Shown: positions 15,799-24,749 of the stretch, in pieces
Numbering within the stretch: position 1 is the stretch's first letter
How the letters are laid out: each line of letters opens with the position of its first letter
Source: Pararcticibacter amylolyticus
GTDB lineage: Bacteria; Bacteroidota; Bacteroidia; Sphingobacteriales; Sphingobacteriaceae
Reading direction: 5' to 3'
NCBI RefSeq assembly: GCF_003130405.1
Contig: NZ_QEAS01000008.1
Location: 1 to 43,809, forward strand
DNA: 43,809 nt
Translations under genes and position numbers: made by a program
The notes under the pieces: generated by a model
Database searches by the model: none
Seen by the model: the letters and a program-made list of their open reading frames with translations, nothing else
What the model was told of the DNA's origin: nothing

Positions 15799-18700
15799 TT
15801 ATAAACCAACATTCATCCCGAATGAGATAGTCCTGTAAAAGGGGTATGTATTTGCCTTGACAAGGTTGCCCGGTGAAGCATCTGTTCCTACCTCGGGATC
15901 GAACACTTTTAACACCTTCGTCGATTCCCACAGATCCTGCCCTGAAAAGTAAACCCGCAAGGTTTGTATATATTTTTTCTTTACAGGGATTGTATAGCCG
16001 AGCTGGATATTTTTTAAACGTATGTAATTGCCGTTTTGAGCCCATTTGTCGGACGGGCGGTAATTATGATCGCTTGTCTGATACATCCGTGGAAAAAGGG
16101 CATTGGGATTTTCCGGGGTCCACCGGTCCATATGTATGGTCCATGGCATATTTGATGTTTCATAAAACGGAGCTACAGTGCTTCGGTCTATTAAAAAGTG
16201 GCGTTCTGAGGCGCCCTGCAGCATTGCCGAAAAATCAATTCTTTTCCAGTTAAAGCCGAAATCAGCACCGAACTGGTATCTGGGGTCGTTGGAGCCTAAG
16301 TATACAAGATCTCCGGAGTTTTGAGGTGTGCCGTCTCCCGCATCAATAGTCCCATTCCCGTCCAGATCCAGGTATTTCACGTCACCGGCGGTGTAGCTCG
16401 CAAAAAAGGGATATTTTACTTTGGTTCTGTATTCGTCGGCTTCTGCCTGTGACTGAAAATATCCGTCAGTTCTGTATCCCCATATGCTGTTCAGCGGGTA
16501 ACCTTCAAGCGTGTAAACCTGACCACCGCTCCCTATGGAGTTGGTGCCATTGTATTTGATTAGTTTATTCTGAGTATCAGTGATGTTAAATCCAATGTTA
16601 TAATTAAACTTCCCGATACGATCTCTCCACTTAGTCTCAAGTTCCCATCCCCAGCTTTTAAGCTCTCCTATGTTAGTCGTCGATGTCCTTACACCTATTA
16701 TATTGGGGACATTTAACCGGGCAAGCATATTTTTATTGCGTTTAACAAATGCGTCGGCCGTTACGGTCAGTCTCTCCTGAAACAATCCGAGATCAAGACC
16801 GAAATCGGAATTTTCTACAATCTCCCATGTTTTATCTACTGAGGGCAATTCCTCCTGGAGCAGGTATTGGGTACGCTGATCGTTAAATACGAGATTAGGA
16901 TAACTTCCCGGGCTACTTCCATTAAGAACCAGGCCGCTGCTAATCAGTCCCAGATAATCATATAAGCCAAATCCGGCCCCATTCCCCAGCTGGCCCCATG
17001 ATGCTCTGAGTTTCAGGTTAGATACAAATGGAAACGTTTCTTTGAAAAACTTTTCTTCATTGATTCGCCACCCCGCCGAGAAAGAAGGGAATAGCTTCCA
17101 TCTGTTCTGCGGAGCAAGCCTGGAGCTGCCATCATAACGAAACGAGGCTTCGAAGAGGTATCTTTCATTAAAATTGTAATTGAATCTTCCGAAATAAGAA
17201 GAGAATGCCCAGGTTTCAACATTGTCATTAACTGTTTTTTGCAGGGGATCAGAAAAGTTGAAGCTGTAAAAGTCGTTAGTGATCATTCCCTTGCCTACCG
17301 CCCAGAATTCATCCTTACGGTACTCTTCAAAAGAAGTGCCTCCCAGCAGCTTGAAGTTATGCTTATTTAATTGAAGATTATAGGTAAAGGTACCCTGTAT
17401 GTTATTTTGAAATCCTTTGTTTTTCGTCATGTCCAGTTCATTGGGGACATTAAATTGGAATCTGACTGTGTTGGTAGTACGACCATACCAGAATAAGCTT
17501 CTTTTGTCGGATTCCTGGTTGTAATAGTTTTGGTTGCGCCAGCCGGCGAGGTCAACCGTTAAGCCTTTTACCAGGTTTTTTAGTGTGAAATTTAATTTCC
17601 CCTGGAAGGTGTCATAATCCCTCGTTTCCTTCCCTCCGTTCTTTTCAATATCGACCGGATTGATCTGAAGGTCTCCGTTATAAGGCTGCCCCGTTATATC
17701 CTCGGCCGGTACATATAATAATTGTCGAGTACGGCTCCGGTATAAACGATCAATAATATTGTCCGTACCATTTGAATTCAGATTAACGGATGATCCGATA
17801 TATCCTCCCACGAAACCTACGCTGATATACTTATTCAGCTCAGCGTTCACGTTCAGTTTGAAATTTGTTCTGGAGTTATCGTCCGGTCCGTAACGTAATA
17901 CCCCATTCCGCGTGTAGTAACTTCCTGAAGCCAGGTAATTAAGCTTCTGAGATCCTCCGCTTACAGATAAGGTATAGTTTTGCATAGAATTAACCTTATC
18001 CATACCTTCTTTCAGCCAGTTGTTATTGCCGAAATATTCCCAGCGATCCTGAGTGGGATTTTCTCTCACGTCGAAATTGGCATTTTTGAGCCATTCAATT
18101 TGTTCGGGAGTGTATTCACGGGCACCTGTAGCATTGAAGCGCGATTCGTCAATCAGGGTTTGTTCATCCCATGAATTCAGCCGCTCTGGTTGCCTGGCCG
18201 TGATATTGAGACCATAATAATTATTAAAGTTGATCCTCGTCTTGCCTTCCGCACCTTTTTTTGTCGTAATCAATACAACACCACCGGCGGCCCGTGCTCC
18301 GTATATAGCTGCTGCCGAAGCGTCTTTAAGTACAGAAATAGATTCAACATCGTCAGGATTTATCAGGTTCATATCCATTTCCATCCCGTCGACTAATACC
18401 AGGGCGTTGGAGCCGCTTGCAGAGGAAAATCCGCGAATACGGATACCGTAACCCTCATCTCCCGGTCTCCCCGTCTGACGCGAAATCGCAACACCGGGGG
18501 CGACGCCTTGTAAAGCAGCGGTCACATTTGGTACCGGCCTGTTCTCCAGTTCTTCACCGCCTACCTGTGTAACAGCACCTGTAAGGTTAACCTTTTTTTG
18601 TGTTCCATATCCAATTACTATGACTTCGTTTAATTGAGAAACGTCGTCTTTCATGACTACGTTAATGGCATTCCGTTTATTGACCGGTATTTCCTGTTTG

Positions 18701-18957
18701 ATAGAGCCAACCTGTGTGAATACTAAAATGCTGTTGTCCGGCGCTGTGATAGTATAATTACCCCGTACATCAGAACTAACACCTTTTGTAGTCCCTTTAA
18801 CTAATACACTGACTCCGGGTGCCGGACTGCCGTCCTGCGACGTTATTCTTCCTGTGATCTTAATGGGAGTTTGGGCAACAGCAGCCGTCGCAATGAACAT
18901 TATAATACACAAAGAGAGGATAGGATGTAAGCATTGAAAGTAGACTTTCATGTTCAT
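15799..18957 (-). CDS. SusC/RagA-family TonB-dependent receptor (left arm)
   Basis: Outer-membrane importer of oligosaccharides, 1052 residues. Signal peptide about 1-29 (ending AVAQ), CarboxypepD-regulatory-like Ig domain about 32-105 (GRITSQDGSPAPGVSVLVKG), a TonB-box region around 110-117 (NEVIVIGYG), plug domain about 120-235 with the SusC signature SISVLKDASAAAIYGARAAG, and a long beta-barrel ending ISFGMNVGL. It lacks an N-terminal STN/secretin domain, so control through a FecR/ECF sigma pair is not indicated. The start is the ATG at 18957; ATG 18951 is nearly equivalent. First gene of the left arm, with a promoter about 200 bases upstream. Confidence 0.96.
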   Translation of the reverse strand: MNMKVYFQCLHPILSLCIIMFIATAAVAQTPIKITGRITSQDGSPAPGVSVLVKGTTKGVSSDVRGNYTITAPDNSILVFTQVGSIKQEIPVNKRNAINVVMKDDVSQLNEVIVIGYGTQKKVNLTGAVTQVGGEELENRPVPNVTAALQGVAPGVAISRQTGRPGDEGYGIRIRGFSSASGSNALVLVDGMEMDMNLINPDDVESISVLKDASAAAIYGARAAGGVVLITTKKGAEGKTRINFNNYYGLNITARQPERLNSWDEQTLIDESRFNATGAREYTPEQIEWLKNANFDVRENPTQDRWEYFGNNNWLKEGMDKVNSMQNYTLSVSGGSQKLNYLASGSYYTRNGVLRYGPDDNSRTNFKLNVNAELNKYISVGFVGGYIGSSVNLNSNGTDNIIDRLYRSRTRQLLYVPAEDITGQPYNGDLQINPVDIEKNGGKETRDYDTFQGKLNFTLKNLVKGLTVDLAGWRNQNYYNQESDKRSLFWYGRTTNTVRFQFNVPNELDMTKNKGFQNNIQGTFTYNLQLNKHNFKLLGGTSFEEYRKDEFWAVGKGMITNDFYSFNFSDPLQKTVNDNVETWAFSSYFGRFNYNFNERYLFEASFRYDGSSRLAPQNRWKLFPSFSAGWRINEEKFFKETFPFVSNLKLRASWGQLGNGAGFGLYDYLGLISSGLVLNGSSPGSYPNLVFNDQRTQYLLQEELPSVDKTWEIVENSDFGLDLGLFQERLTVTADAFVKRNKNMLARLNVPNIIGVRTSTTNIGELKSWGWELETKWRDRIGKFNYNIGFNITDTQNKLIKYNGTNSIGSGGQVYTLEGYPLNSIWGYRTDGYFQSQAEADEYRTKVKYPFFASYTAGDVKYLDLDGNGTIDAGDGTPQNSGDLVYLGSNDPRYQFGADFGFNWKRIDFSAMLQGASERHFLIDRSTVAPFYETSNMPWTIHMDRWTPENPNALFPRMYQTSDHNYRPSDKWAQNGNYIRLKNIQLGYTIPVKKKYIQTLRVYFSGQDLWESTKVLKVFDPEVGTDASPGNLVKANTYPFYRTISFGMNVGL

Positions 18958-18995
18958 AAAAATTAAGTTTATGTTAATTAATTAGCTTTTACTTC

Positions 18996-19028
18996 GTCCG
19001 GTCCGCAATGGATTTTGTTGTGCCGGAC
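18996..19028 (-). promoter_or_regulatory. Leader stem-loop upstream of left-arm SusC
   Basis: GTCCGG (18996-19001) and CCGGAC (19023-19028) form a hairpin in the predicted mRNA leader, ending about 39 bases before the start codon. A second pair, CCAGAC (19051-19056) and GTCTGG (19085-19090), lies further up the leader. Such structure could modulate translation or be a target for a small RNA. Confidence 0.4.
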
Positions 19029-19158
19029 ATTCTTTGAGGCGTTTAATCCGCCAGACAATTTAATGTCGTTAGTTTTATTCGCTGGTCTGGTAATTGATTG
19101 TGCGGGGAGTTCTTTCCTTCATTGTATTTATTAATTGGCTTCAGATGGTTTGTGAGTT

Positions 19159-19189
19159 CAAAAGTACTCGACATTTTTTCAATAGTCAA
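19159..19189 (-). promoter_or_regulatory. Bacteroidota-type promoter of the left PUL arm
   Basis: On the minus strand TTG (19189-19187) is followed after 20 bases by TACTTTTG (19166-19159), matching TTG-N19/20-TAnnTTTG. The predicted start near 19153 leaves a leader of about 195 bases before the SusC ATG, unusually long compared with other leaders in this window. Confidence 0.65.
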
Positions 19190-19263
19190 GGAAAAAATAT
19201 GGTTAATTATTTGATTTACAGTTATTTATGTATTTTTTGATACGGTTTGTTCTTAAATGAAAT

Positions 19264-19364
19264 TTAACGTACCCGCTTCATTTACAGCCGATAGCCCGAA
19301 GGGGATGTTTAAAAACCGATACGTTAATCTCACAACGAAAAAAAAAATTTAGTCGGGAGCTATC
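19264..19364. repeat. Interleaved inverted repeats (pseudoknot-like order)
   Basis: TTAACGTA (19264-19271) pairs with TACGTTAA (19320-19327), while GATAGCCCGA (19290-19299) pairs with TCGGGAGCTATC (19353-19364, two unpaired bases). The arms are interleaved A-B-A'-B'. An A tract of ten bases lies between A' and B'. No ORF is present here. Confidence 0.5.
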
Positions 19365-19521
19365 CCTTAACTTGATGAGGCGTTTTTACTTAAGTTCATG
19401 TAATAGTTGATCTGTTGCTGAGAACAGTTCACGAAAAGAACGCCAAAAAAGACTGGCGAATAAGGCGTATCATATTCAGCGGCCAGGGCCGGGTACAGAT
19501 GTATTTTATCATTGATATACA

Positions 19522-19532
19522 GGTTATAACCG
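19522..19532. promoter_or_regulatory. Palindrome GGTTATAACCG, possible operator
   Basis: GGTTATAACC (19522-19531) is a perfect 10-base palindrome, and its right half TTATAACCG is repeated exactly at 19651-19659. It lies about 80-90 bases upstream of the right-arm promoter -33 element, a plausible activator position. Confidence 0.4.
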
Positions 19533-19609
19533 ATTTTTTTACGATGTCGTTAAAGCGTATTGAAAGTTAGTTAACTATCTTATTATCAATAAATTGTGAT
19601 ATTTTTTTC

Positions 19610-19641
19610 TTGTTTTTTTCTTGAAAACCGCCCTATCTTTA
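19610..19641 (+). promoter_or_regulatory. Probable promoter of the right PUL arm
   Basis: TTG at 19610-19612 and TATCTTTA at 19634-19641 are separated by 21 bases; the -7 box differs from TAnnTTTG only in its last base. Transcription would begin near 19647, leaving a leader of about 48 bases before the SusC ATG at 19695. Confidence 0.5.
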
Positions 19642-19650
19642 CCGCAGAAA

Positions 19651-19664
19651 TTATAACCGGTTAT
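19651..19664. promoter_or_regulatory. Palindrome ATAACCGGTTAT at the right-arm transcription start
   Basis: ATAACCGGTTAT (19653-19664) is a perfect 12-base palindrome that begins within a few bases of the predicted transcription start. Together with the preceding TT it repeats the TTATAACCG found at 19524-19532. A protein bound here would block initiation, so it is a candidate operator. Confidence 0.45.
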
Positions 19665-19694
19665 TTCTATCAGTTTTTAATTAACCTAAGTAAT

Positions 19695-22600
19695 ATGAGA
19701 AAAAAACTTACAATTATTCTTGTATTCCTGTTATCTGTTGGTACGTTATCTTTTGCTCAGGAGCATACTGTCAAGGGTGTCGTGAAAGACAAACAGGGAA
19801 TCCCTTTGCCGGGGGTATCGGTGAAAGTTAAAGGAACAAGCAAAGGTGTCTCTTCCGGAGTGAATGGAGATTACCGGATTGCAGTTCCCCCGAACGCTGT
19901 ATTGGTTTTTACAAGCATTGGTTTTGCTGTTCAGGAGATAAACGCCGGAAGCAGGTCGGAGATTAACATCACTCTTTCTGACGATACCAAACAGCTGGAT
20001 GAAGTGGTGGTTATCGGCTACGGTACTGCTACAAAGAAGGATGTGACCGGTGCTATATCTAGTGTAAAAGCCAGTCAATTGGAGAATGAGAACCCGCAGA
20101 ATGTTACCGATATACTGAGAGGAAACATACCAGGTCTTAATGTTGGTCTTAGCACCAGTGCAAAAGGTGGGGGTGATCTGCTTGTGAGAGGGAAGACTAC
20201 CTTAAGCGCTTCAATTTCCCCATTAATAGTTCTTGATGGGATTATTTATTCAGGTCAGCTTTCTGATATTAATCCTAATGATATTGAAAGTATTGATGTT
20301 CTGAAAGACGCCAGTTCGCTCGCCGTATATGGAGCCAAAGCTGCAACAGGAGTTGTTGCGATCACTACAAAAAAGGGGAAAAGCGGTGCTCCCATCATTA
20401 CTGTTAACACAAATTTCGGCCTTGCTTCCCTGGCCCGGGACCAAAAAGTTTACGACGGCCCCGGTTTTCTCAAATGGAGAGCTGACGTAATGAGGAGCGG
20501 TGCGGCAACGCCATCTTATTTATATGATAATCCGGATAACCTGCCGGAAGGAATAACTCTCACCCAATGGCTGAATGGTCAGAGCGGTGATCCTACCGAT
20601 CTCTGGTTAAACCGTCTTGGCTTGGTTGCGAATGAAAAGGCCAATTATCTCGCAGGAAAAACGGTCAATTGGTATGATGAGATTTTCAGAACTGGTCTGC
20701 GTCAGGATCATACGGTAAGTATGTCCGGCAGAAAAGAGGAAGTTAGCTATTATATGTCTCTGGGATATCTAAAGAATGAGAATCTGATAAAAGGGGGTGA
20801 GTTTAGCACATTCAGAGCCAGGGTTAATCTCGAGGGTAAGGCAGCGAAGTTTTTGACAGTCGGACTAAATTTTCAATATGCAGATAGAGACGAGGGAGCT
20901 ATTGAGGCTGATTGGAATCAGTTAACAAGCCTTTCTCCATATGGCGATATGTATACAGCAGACGGCAAATTAAGGAGAATTCCGACAGATGACAACGGAC
21001 TAAATGCAAGGAACCCGTTCCTTGATATGACCTATAATTCGCGGTTGAACAGGCAGAATACAATTTTCGGTAGTTTGTATACCAAGGTTGAGTTGCCCTT
21101 CGGAATCACATATCAGCTGAACTTCAGCCCCGGAATAGATATGTATCGTACCTTTAATCATAGTTCAACTAATAATCCAAATGTTACAACTCCGGGTGGG
21201 TCGGTTACCCGTGCAAATGAAACCAGGTACAACTGGCAGGTCGATAATTTGCTAAAGTGGAACAAGACCTTCAACAAGATCCACACTATTGATGTGACAT
21301 TGCTTGCGAATGCTGAAAAATATCAAACATGGTGGACGCAGGCCGGAAATGAGGGGTTCGTGCCGAGCGATGTCTTAGGATATCATAATTTGTCAAGTGG
21401 AATTAAGGCTACAGTAGACGCAGAAGACAAAGTTGCGACAGGAAACGCTTTGATGGGCAGGTTAAACTACAGCCTTATGCAGAGATATAATCTGACGCTT
21501 TCTGTAAGACAGGATGGATATTCGGTGTTTGGAGCAAACTTTAAGGATGCAGTCTTTCCGTCGGCTGCTTTTGCCTGGACTTTTACAGAAGAGTCGTTTA
21601 TGAAAGGTAAACTAAACTGGCTGGATTATGGTAAACTACGGTTGTCATATGGTATTAACGGCAACAGAGAATTACGGAACCCGGATAACGGAACATTAGA
21701 TCCTTACGCTGCCTTGCAGCTGCTTACAATAGGAAAATATCAACTTGTGAATAACAGCGGTACTCCACTTGAAGCAAACACCGTCAGAAACGGGAACCGG
21801 ATGGGAAATGACAATCTGAAATGGGAACAAACGAAATCGCTTAATGCTGGTTTGGACTTCTCCGTTCTGCATGACAGGTTAAGCGGTTCAATTGACGTGT
21901 ACGATAAAAGAACCCGTGACCTGCTTGTAAAACCAACGCTGACTAATGTTTCAGGATACGACAATGTTTTTTCAAATTTAGCTGCAATCAAGAATACAGG
22001 ATTAGAGCTGAGCCTGAACAGCAAGAACGTGAGGTCTGAGAAATTCACCTGGAATACATCACTTAATTTTTTCTTCAACCGTAACAAAATTGAGCGACTT
22101 GCAACTACCTCAGATGAACCAGGTAACGGGTGGTTTATTGGAAAAGATGTCGACGTGATATGGGATTACAAGATTTTAGGAGTTTGGCAGGAAAGTGAAC
22201 TTGAGGAGGCCAATAAATTTAACAAAGGCATCAAAGCCGGTGATTTTAAACTTGAAGATGTCGACGGAAATTATACCTATAATGATCTTGACAAACAGTT
22301 TATTGGTTATAAAACACCAAGATTTGTGTGGGCATTAAGAAACGAGTTCAACATCTTCAGAAATATTGATTTCTCTTTTCAGCTGTTGTCCAATTGGGGG
22401 CAGAAAAAGCAATTTAATCAGGCCAAGAACCAGCCTGGAAGTGTTGGCTTCGGTAGGTCCAGTTCCTATATACTGCCCTATTGGACTCCTTCAAATCCCT
22501 TAAATGATTTTGCACGGTTAAATTCAGGGCTTAGCGGAGCAAGTTTCAACGTATGGAGGGATAACTCGTTCATCAGGTTGAATACTGTTGCCGTTGCTTA

Positions 22601-22766
22601 TTCACTGCCTCAGTACCTGGCTGGAAAATTAAAGGTAAAAAGTGCTAAAGTTTACCTGAATGTTAATAACGCCGCGCTATATGCCCCGACATGGGATTAC
22701 TGGGATCCGCAGAATGACGGACCGACGCCGCGGTATTACACTTTAGGGCTTAATGTTTCACTTTAA
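19695..22766 (+). CDS. SusC/RagA-family TonB-dependent receptor (right arm)
   Basis: Outer-membrane oligosaccharide importer, 1023 residues from the ATG at 19695; an upstream in-frame start at 19596 is rejected because it would precede the signal peptide and run through the promoter. Signal peptide 1-21 (ending SFAQ), regulatory-like Ig domain about 25-96 (GVVKDKQGIPLPGVSVKVKG), TonB-box region LDEVVVIGYG (101-110), plug about 115-225 with SIDVLKDASSLAVYGAKAATG, then the beta-barrel to the closing YYTLGLNVSL. Like the left-arm SusC it has no STN domain. SusD follows after 13 bases. The two SusC proteins are clearly different sequences, so the arms are not a recent duplication. Confidence 0.96.
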   Translation: MRKKLTIILVFLLSVGTLSFAQEHTVKGVVKDKQGIPLPGVSVKVKGTSKGVSSGVNGDYRIAVPPNAVLVFTSIGFAVQEINAGSRSEINITLSDDTKQLDEVVVIGYGTATKKDVTGAISSVKASQLENENPQNVTDILRGNIPGLNVGLSTSAKGGGDLLVRGKTTLSASISPLIVLDGIIYSGQLSDINPNDIESIDVLKDASSLAVYGAKAATGVVAITTKKGKSGAPIITVNTNFGLASLARDQKVYDGPGFLKWRADVMRSGAATPSYLYDNPDNLPEGITLTQWLNGQSGDPTDLWLNRLGLVANEKANYLAGKTVNWYDEIFRTGLRQDHTVSMSGRKEEVSYYMSLGYLKNENLIKGGEFSTFRARVNLEGKAAKFLTVGLNFQYADRDEGAIEADWNQLTSLSPYGDMYTADGKLRRIPTDDNGLNARNPFLDMTYNSRLNRQNTIFGSLYTKVELPFGITYQLNFSPGIDMYRTFNHSSTNNPNVTTPGGSVTRANETRYNWQVDNLLKWNKTFNKIHTIDVTLLANAEKYQTWWTQAGNEGFVPSDVLGYHNLSSGIKATVDAEDKVATGNALMGRLNYSLMQRYNLTLSVRQDGYSVFGANFKDAVFPSAAFAWTFTEESFMKGKLNWLDYGKLRLSYGINGNRELRNPDNGTLDPYAALQLLTIGKYQLVNNSGTPLEANTVRNGNRMGNDNLKWEQTKSLNAGLDFSVLHDRLSGSIDVYDKRTRDLLVKPTLTNVSGYDNVFSNLAAIKNTGLELSLNSKNVRSEKFTWNTSLNFFFNRNKIERLATTSDEPGNGWFIGKDVDVIWDYKILGVWQESELEEANKFNKGIKAGDFKLEDVDGNYTYNDLDKQFIGYKTPRFVWALRNEFNIFRNIDFSFQLLSNWGQKKQFNQAKNQPGSVGFGRSSSYILPYWTPSNPLNDFARLNSGLSGASFNVWRDNSFIRLNTVAVAYSLPQYLAGKLKVKSAKVYLNVNNAALYAPTWDYWDPQNDGPTPRYYTLGLNVSL

Positions 22767-22779
22767 TTTGATCATTCAC

Positions 22780-24663
22780 ATGAGAACTCTAAATAAAAGA
22801 ATAGGTGTTATTGCAATTTCGGCCGTTTTGCTGGCTGCTGGCGGATGTAAAGAGTCGTATCTTGATTCAGATCTTTTATCCCAGTATGCTCCCTCTACGT
22901 CTTTAAATAATGTTGCGGCTATGAAAGCTGCATTAAATAATCTGGGCGCAAGTACGCGGCAGGAATTTTTTGGAGATGCCGCGCCAATGCTGACAGAGTC
23001 GCTTTTTTCGGATGTAGCAGTCGATGGTACTACTGATAAAAGCACTAATGCTCAAGACCTGGTTACCCGCATTACTCCCGACGCAGAGTTAAATAATAAT
23101 GACTATAACAAAGTAGGATGGTATTGGACTGAAGAATTCAGAGCGGTCAGATATGCAAACACGATCATCACTAACATCGATAATGCAAAATATGCTTCTG
23201 ATGCGGAGCGTAATGCAATATTAGGATCAGCATATTTCTATCGCGCTTACTTTTATTATCGTCTTGTTCACCAGTTTGGAGATGTTCCACTGAACCTTAA
23301 AGACATCTCTTCGCCCCGTGACGATTACTACTCCACAAAAAGGGAGGTGATCCTTCAGAAGATGAGGGAAGATCTGGAATTCGCCCAAACCTGGGTGTCA
23401 GATGATGTAATGAAAGGAGAAGTGACAAAAGGTGCGGTAAGCCATTTGCTTACAAAAGTAAATCTCTCTTTGGGCAAGTTTGACGATGCAATTGCCTCCG
23501 CAGGTAATATCCTTAATGGGGCAAAATATGCCCTTATGAAAAACCGCTTTGGTAGTACAGCTTCAGATGCTTCAAAGAACGTGATTTGGGATTTGCACAG
23601 AATGGATAACAAAGCGCTGGCAAGTAACAAAGAAGCTCTTTTTCTGGTTATAGACAGGGATAATCTTGCAAATGGGTTTACACAATTCGGTTCTCAGGTT
23701 ATGCGTAATTGTGTTCCCGCATGGCACTTCGCCAACGTTAAAACACCTTCGGGCGCGACGGCTATGACTGATGCTGTAAATGTTGAATATCCATTGACAG
23801 CCTGGTATGGAAGAGGAATCGGCCGTTACAGAGGAACCCCATACAGTACGAAATATATCTGGACAGATAATACCGATTTACGGCATGCTCCGGGAATGTG
23901 GATGAACATGACAGACCTGGTCTACAACAATCCGGCGTTAAAAAACTCCAGTAATGCAGCTGACCGGGAACTGTATGGAAAGCCTCTTATAGAGTATAAT
24001 AATTCTAATGTTGCTGCAAGGTTCCAGAATGGTGCATATGACACAATTCGTCACTGGTTTGGCTGGCCGCATTACAAAGTGTTCATTAACTCGACTAACA
24101 AAGTTGCCAACGACCCTTACTGGACCCCACCAAGAGGTACGAACACAGACTGGTATGTTTTCCGCGTTGCAGAAACATATCTGTTAAGGGCTGAGGCGTA
24201 CTATTGGAAGGGCGATTTGACACGTGCGATGGACGATATAAATGAAGTGAGAAAAAGGGCTCAGGCTCAATTGCTTACTAATCCTGCTGAAATTACTATC
24301 GGGACAATTTTGGATGAAAGGGCACGTGAACTCTATTGGGAGGAACCGAGAAAAACTGAACTTACCCGTATCGCATATGTTTTTGCAATGACTGGTAAAC
24401 CTGCGTATAACGGTAAGACTTATAATCTCGCTTCGTTTTCAGATAATAATTTCCTCTATGACAGAATAATTGAAAAGAATGATTTTTATAGGAATCAAGT
24501 CCCTACAGTTCAGGGGGTAAAATATCGAATAGCTCCTTATCACGTTTTATGGCCTATACCTGCCGCCGCGCAGCGGTTTAATGTACGGGGAAGGATTAAC
24601 CAGAATAAAGGATACAACGGATATGAGGAAAATGTCGCGCCGCTGGATAAAATAGTTGAATAG
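22780..24663 (+). CDS. SusD/RagB-family outer-membrane lipoprotein (right arm)
   Basis: Glycan-binding partner of the preceding SusC, 627 residues. The ATG at 22780 is chosen over 22753 because it opens a lipoprotein signal with C23 in LLAAGGCKES. SusD motifs include SAYFYRAYFYYRLVHQFGDVPLN, a FRVAETYLLRAEAYYWKG segment, DERARELYWEEPRKTEL and the C-terminal HVLWPIPAAAQRFN. It is longer than the left-arm SusD. It is followed by a 12-base-stem hairpin and then the GH2 genes, so expression of the enzymes is probably lower than that of the SusCD pair. Confidence 0.95.
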   Translation: MRTLNKRIGVIAISAVLLAAGGCKESYLDSDLLSQYAPSTSLNNVAAMKAALNNLGASTRQEFFGDAAPMLTESLFSDVAVDGTTDKSTNAQDLVTRITPDAELNNNDYNKVGWYWTEEFRAVRYANTIITNIDNAKYASDAERNAILGSAYFYRAYFYYRLVHQFGDVPLNLKDISSPRDDYYSTKREVILQKMREDLEFAQTWVSDDVMKGEVTKGAVSHLLTKVNLSLGKFDDAIASAGNILNGAKYALMKNRFGSTASDASKNVIWDLHRMDNKALASNKEALFLVIDRDNLANGFTQFGSQVMRNCVPAWHFANVKTPSGATAMTDAVNVEYPLTAWYGRGIGRYRGTPYSTKYIWTDNTDLRHAPGMWMNMTDLVYNNPALKNSSNAADRELYGKPLIEYNNSNVAARFQNGAYDTIRHWFGWPHYKVFINSTNKVANDPYWTPPRGTNTDWYVFRVAETYLLRAEAYYWKGDLTRAMDDINEVRKRAQAQLLTNPAEITIGTILDERARELYWEEPRKTELTRIAYVFAMTGKPAYNGKTYNLASFSDNNFLYDRIIEKNDFYRNQVPTVQGVKYRIAPYHVLWPIPAAAQRFNVRGRINQNKGYNGYEENVAPLDKIVE

Positions 24664-24690
24664 TGCTCATATAAATCATGTACTTTAGAA

Positions 24691-24724
24691 GACGCACAGT
24701 TGTGTTTTATTTCAACTGTGCGTC
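24691..24724 (+). terminator. Strong stem-loop after right-arm susD
   Basis: GACGCACAGTTG (24691-24702) and CAACTGTGCGTC (24713-24724) form a perfect 12-base stem with a 10-base loop. It is followed by AATTTAATCTG, not a pure T tract, so partial termination or 3'-end protection of the susCD mRNA is more likely than complete termination. Confidence 0.7.
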
Positions 24725-24749
24725 AATTTAATCTGTCTTTAAGAACCAA

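Larger units (their letters stand above)
18958..19694. other. Divergent control region between the two SusC genes
   Basis: This 737-base gene-free stretch separates the two PUL arms. It contains a minus-strand promoter (19159-19189), a plus-strand promoter (19610-19641), two short inverted repeats in the long minus-strand leader (18996-19028 and 19051-19090), two interleaved inverted repeats (19264-19364), and two palindromes sharing TTATAACCG (19522-19532 and 19651-19664). No regulator gene lies in it or beside it. Confidence 0.7.

Noticed and set aside
15725-18451. Several 60-126-codon ORFs opposite the SusC/SusD genes and similar shadow frames elsewhere
   Set aside because: They lie antisense or out of frame within strongly supported genes and show no family motifs, signal peptides of their own or promoters.
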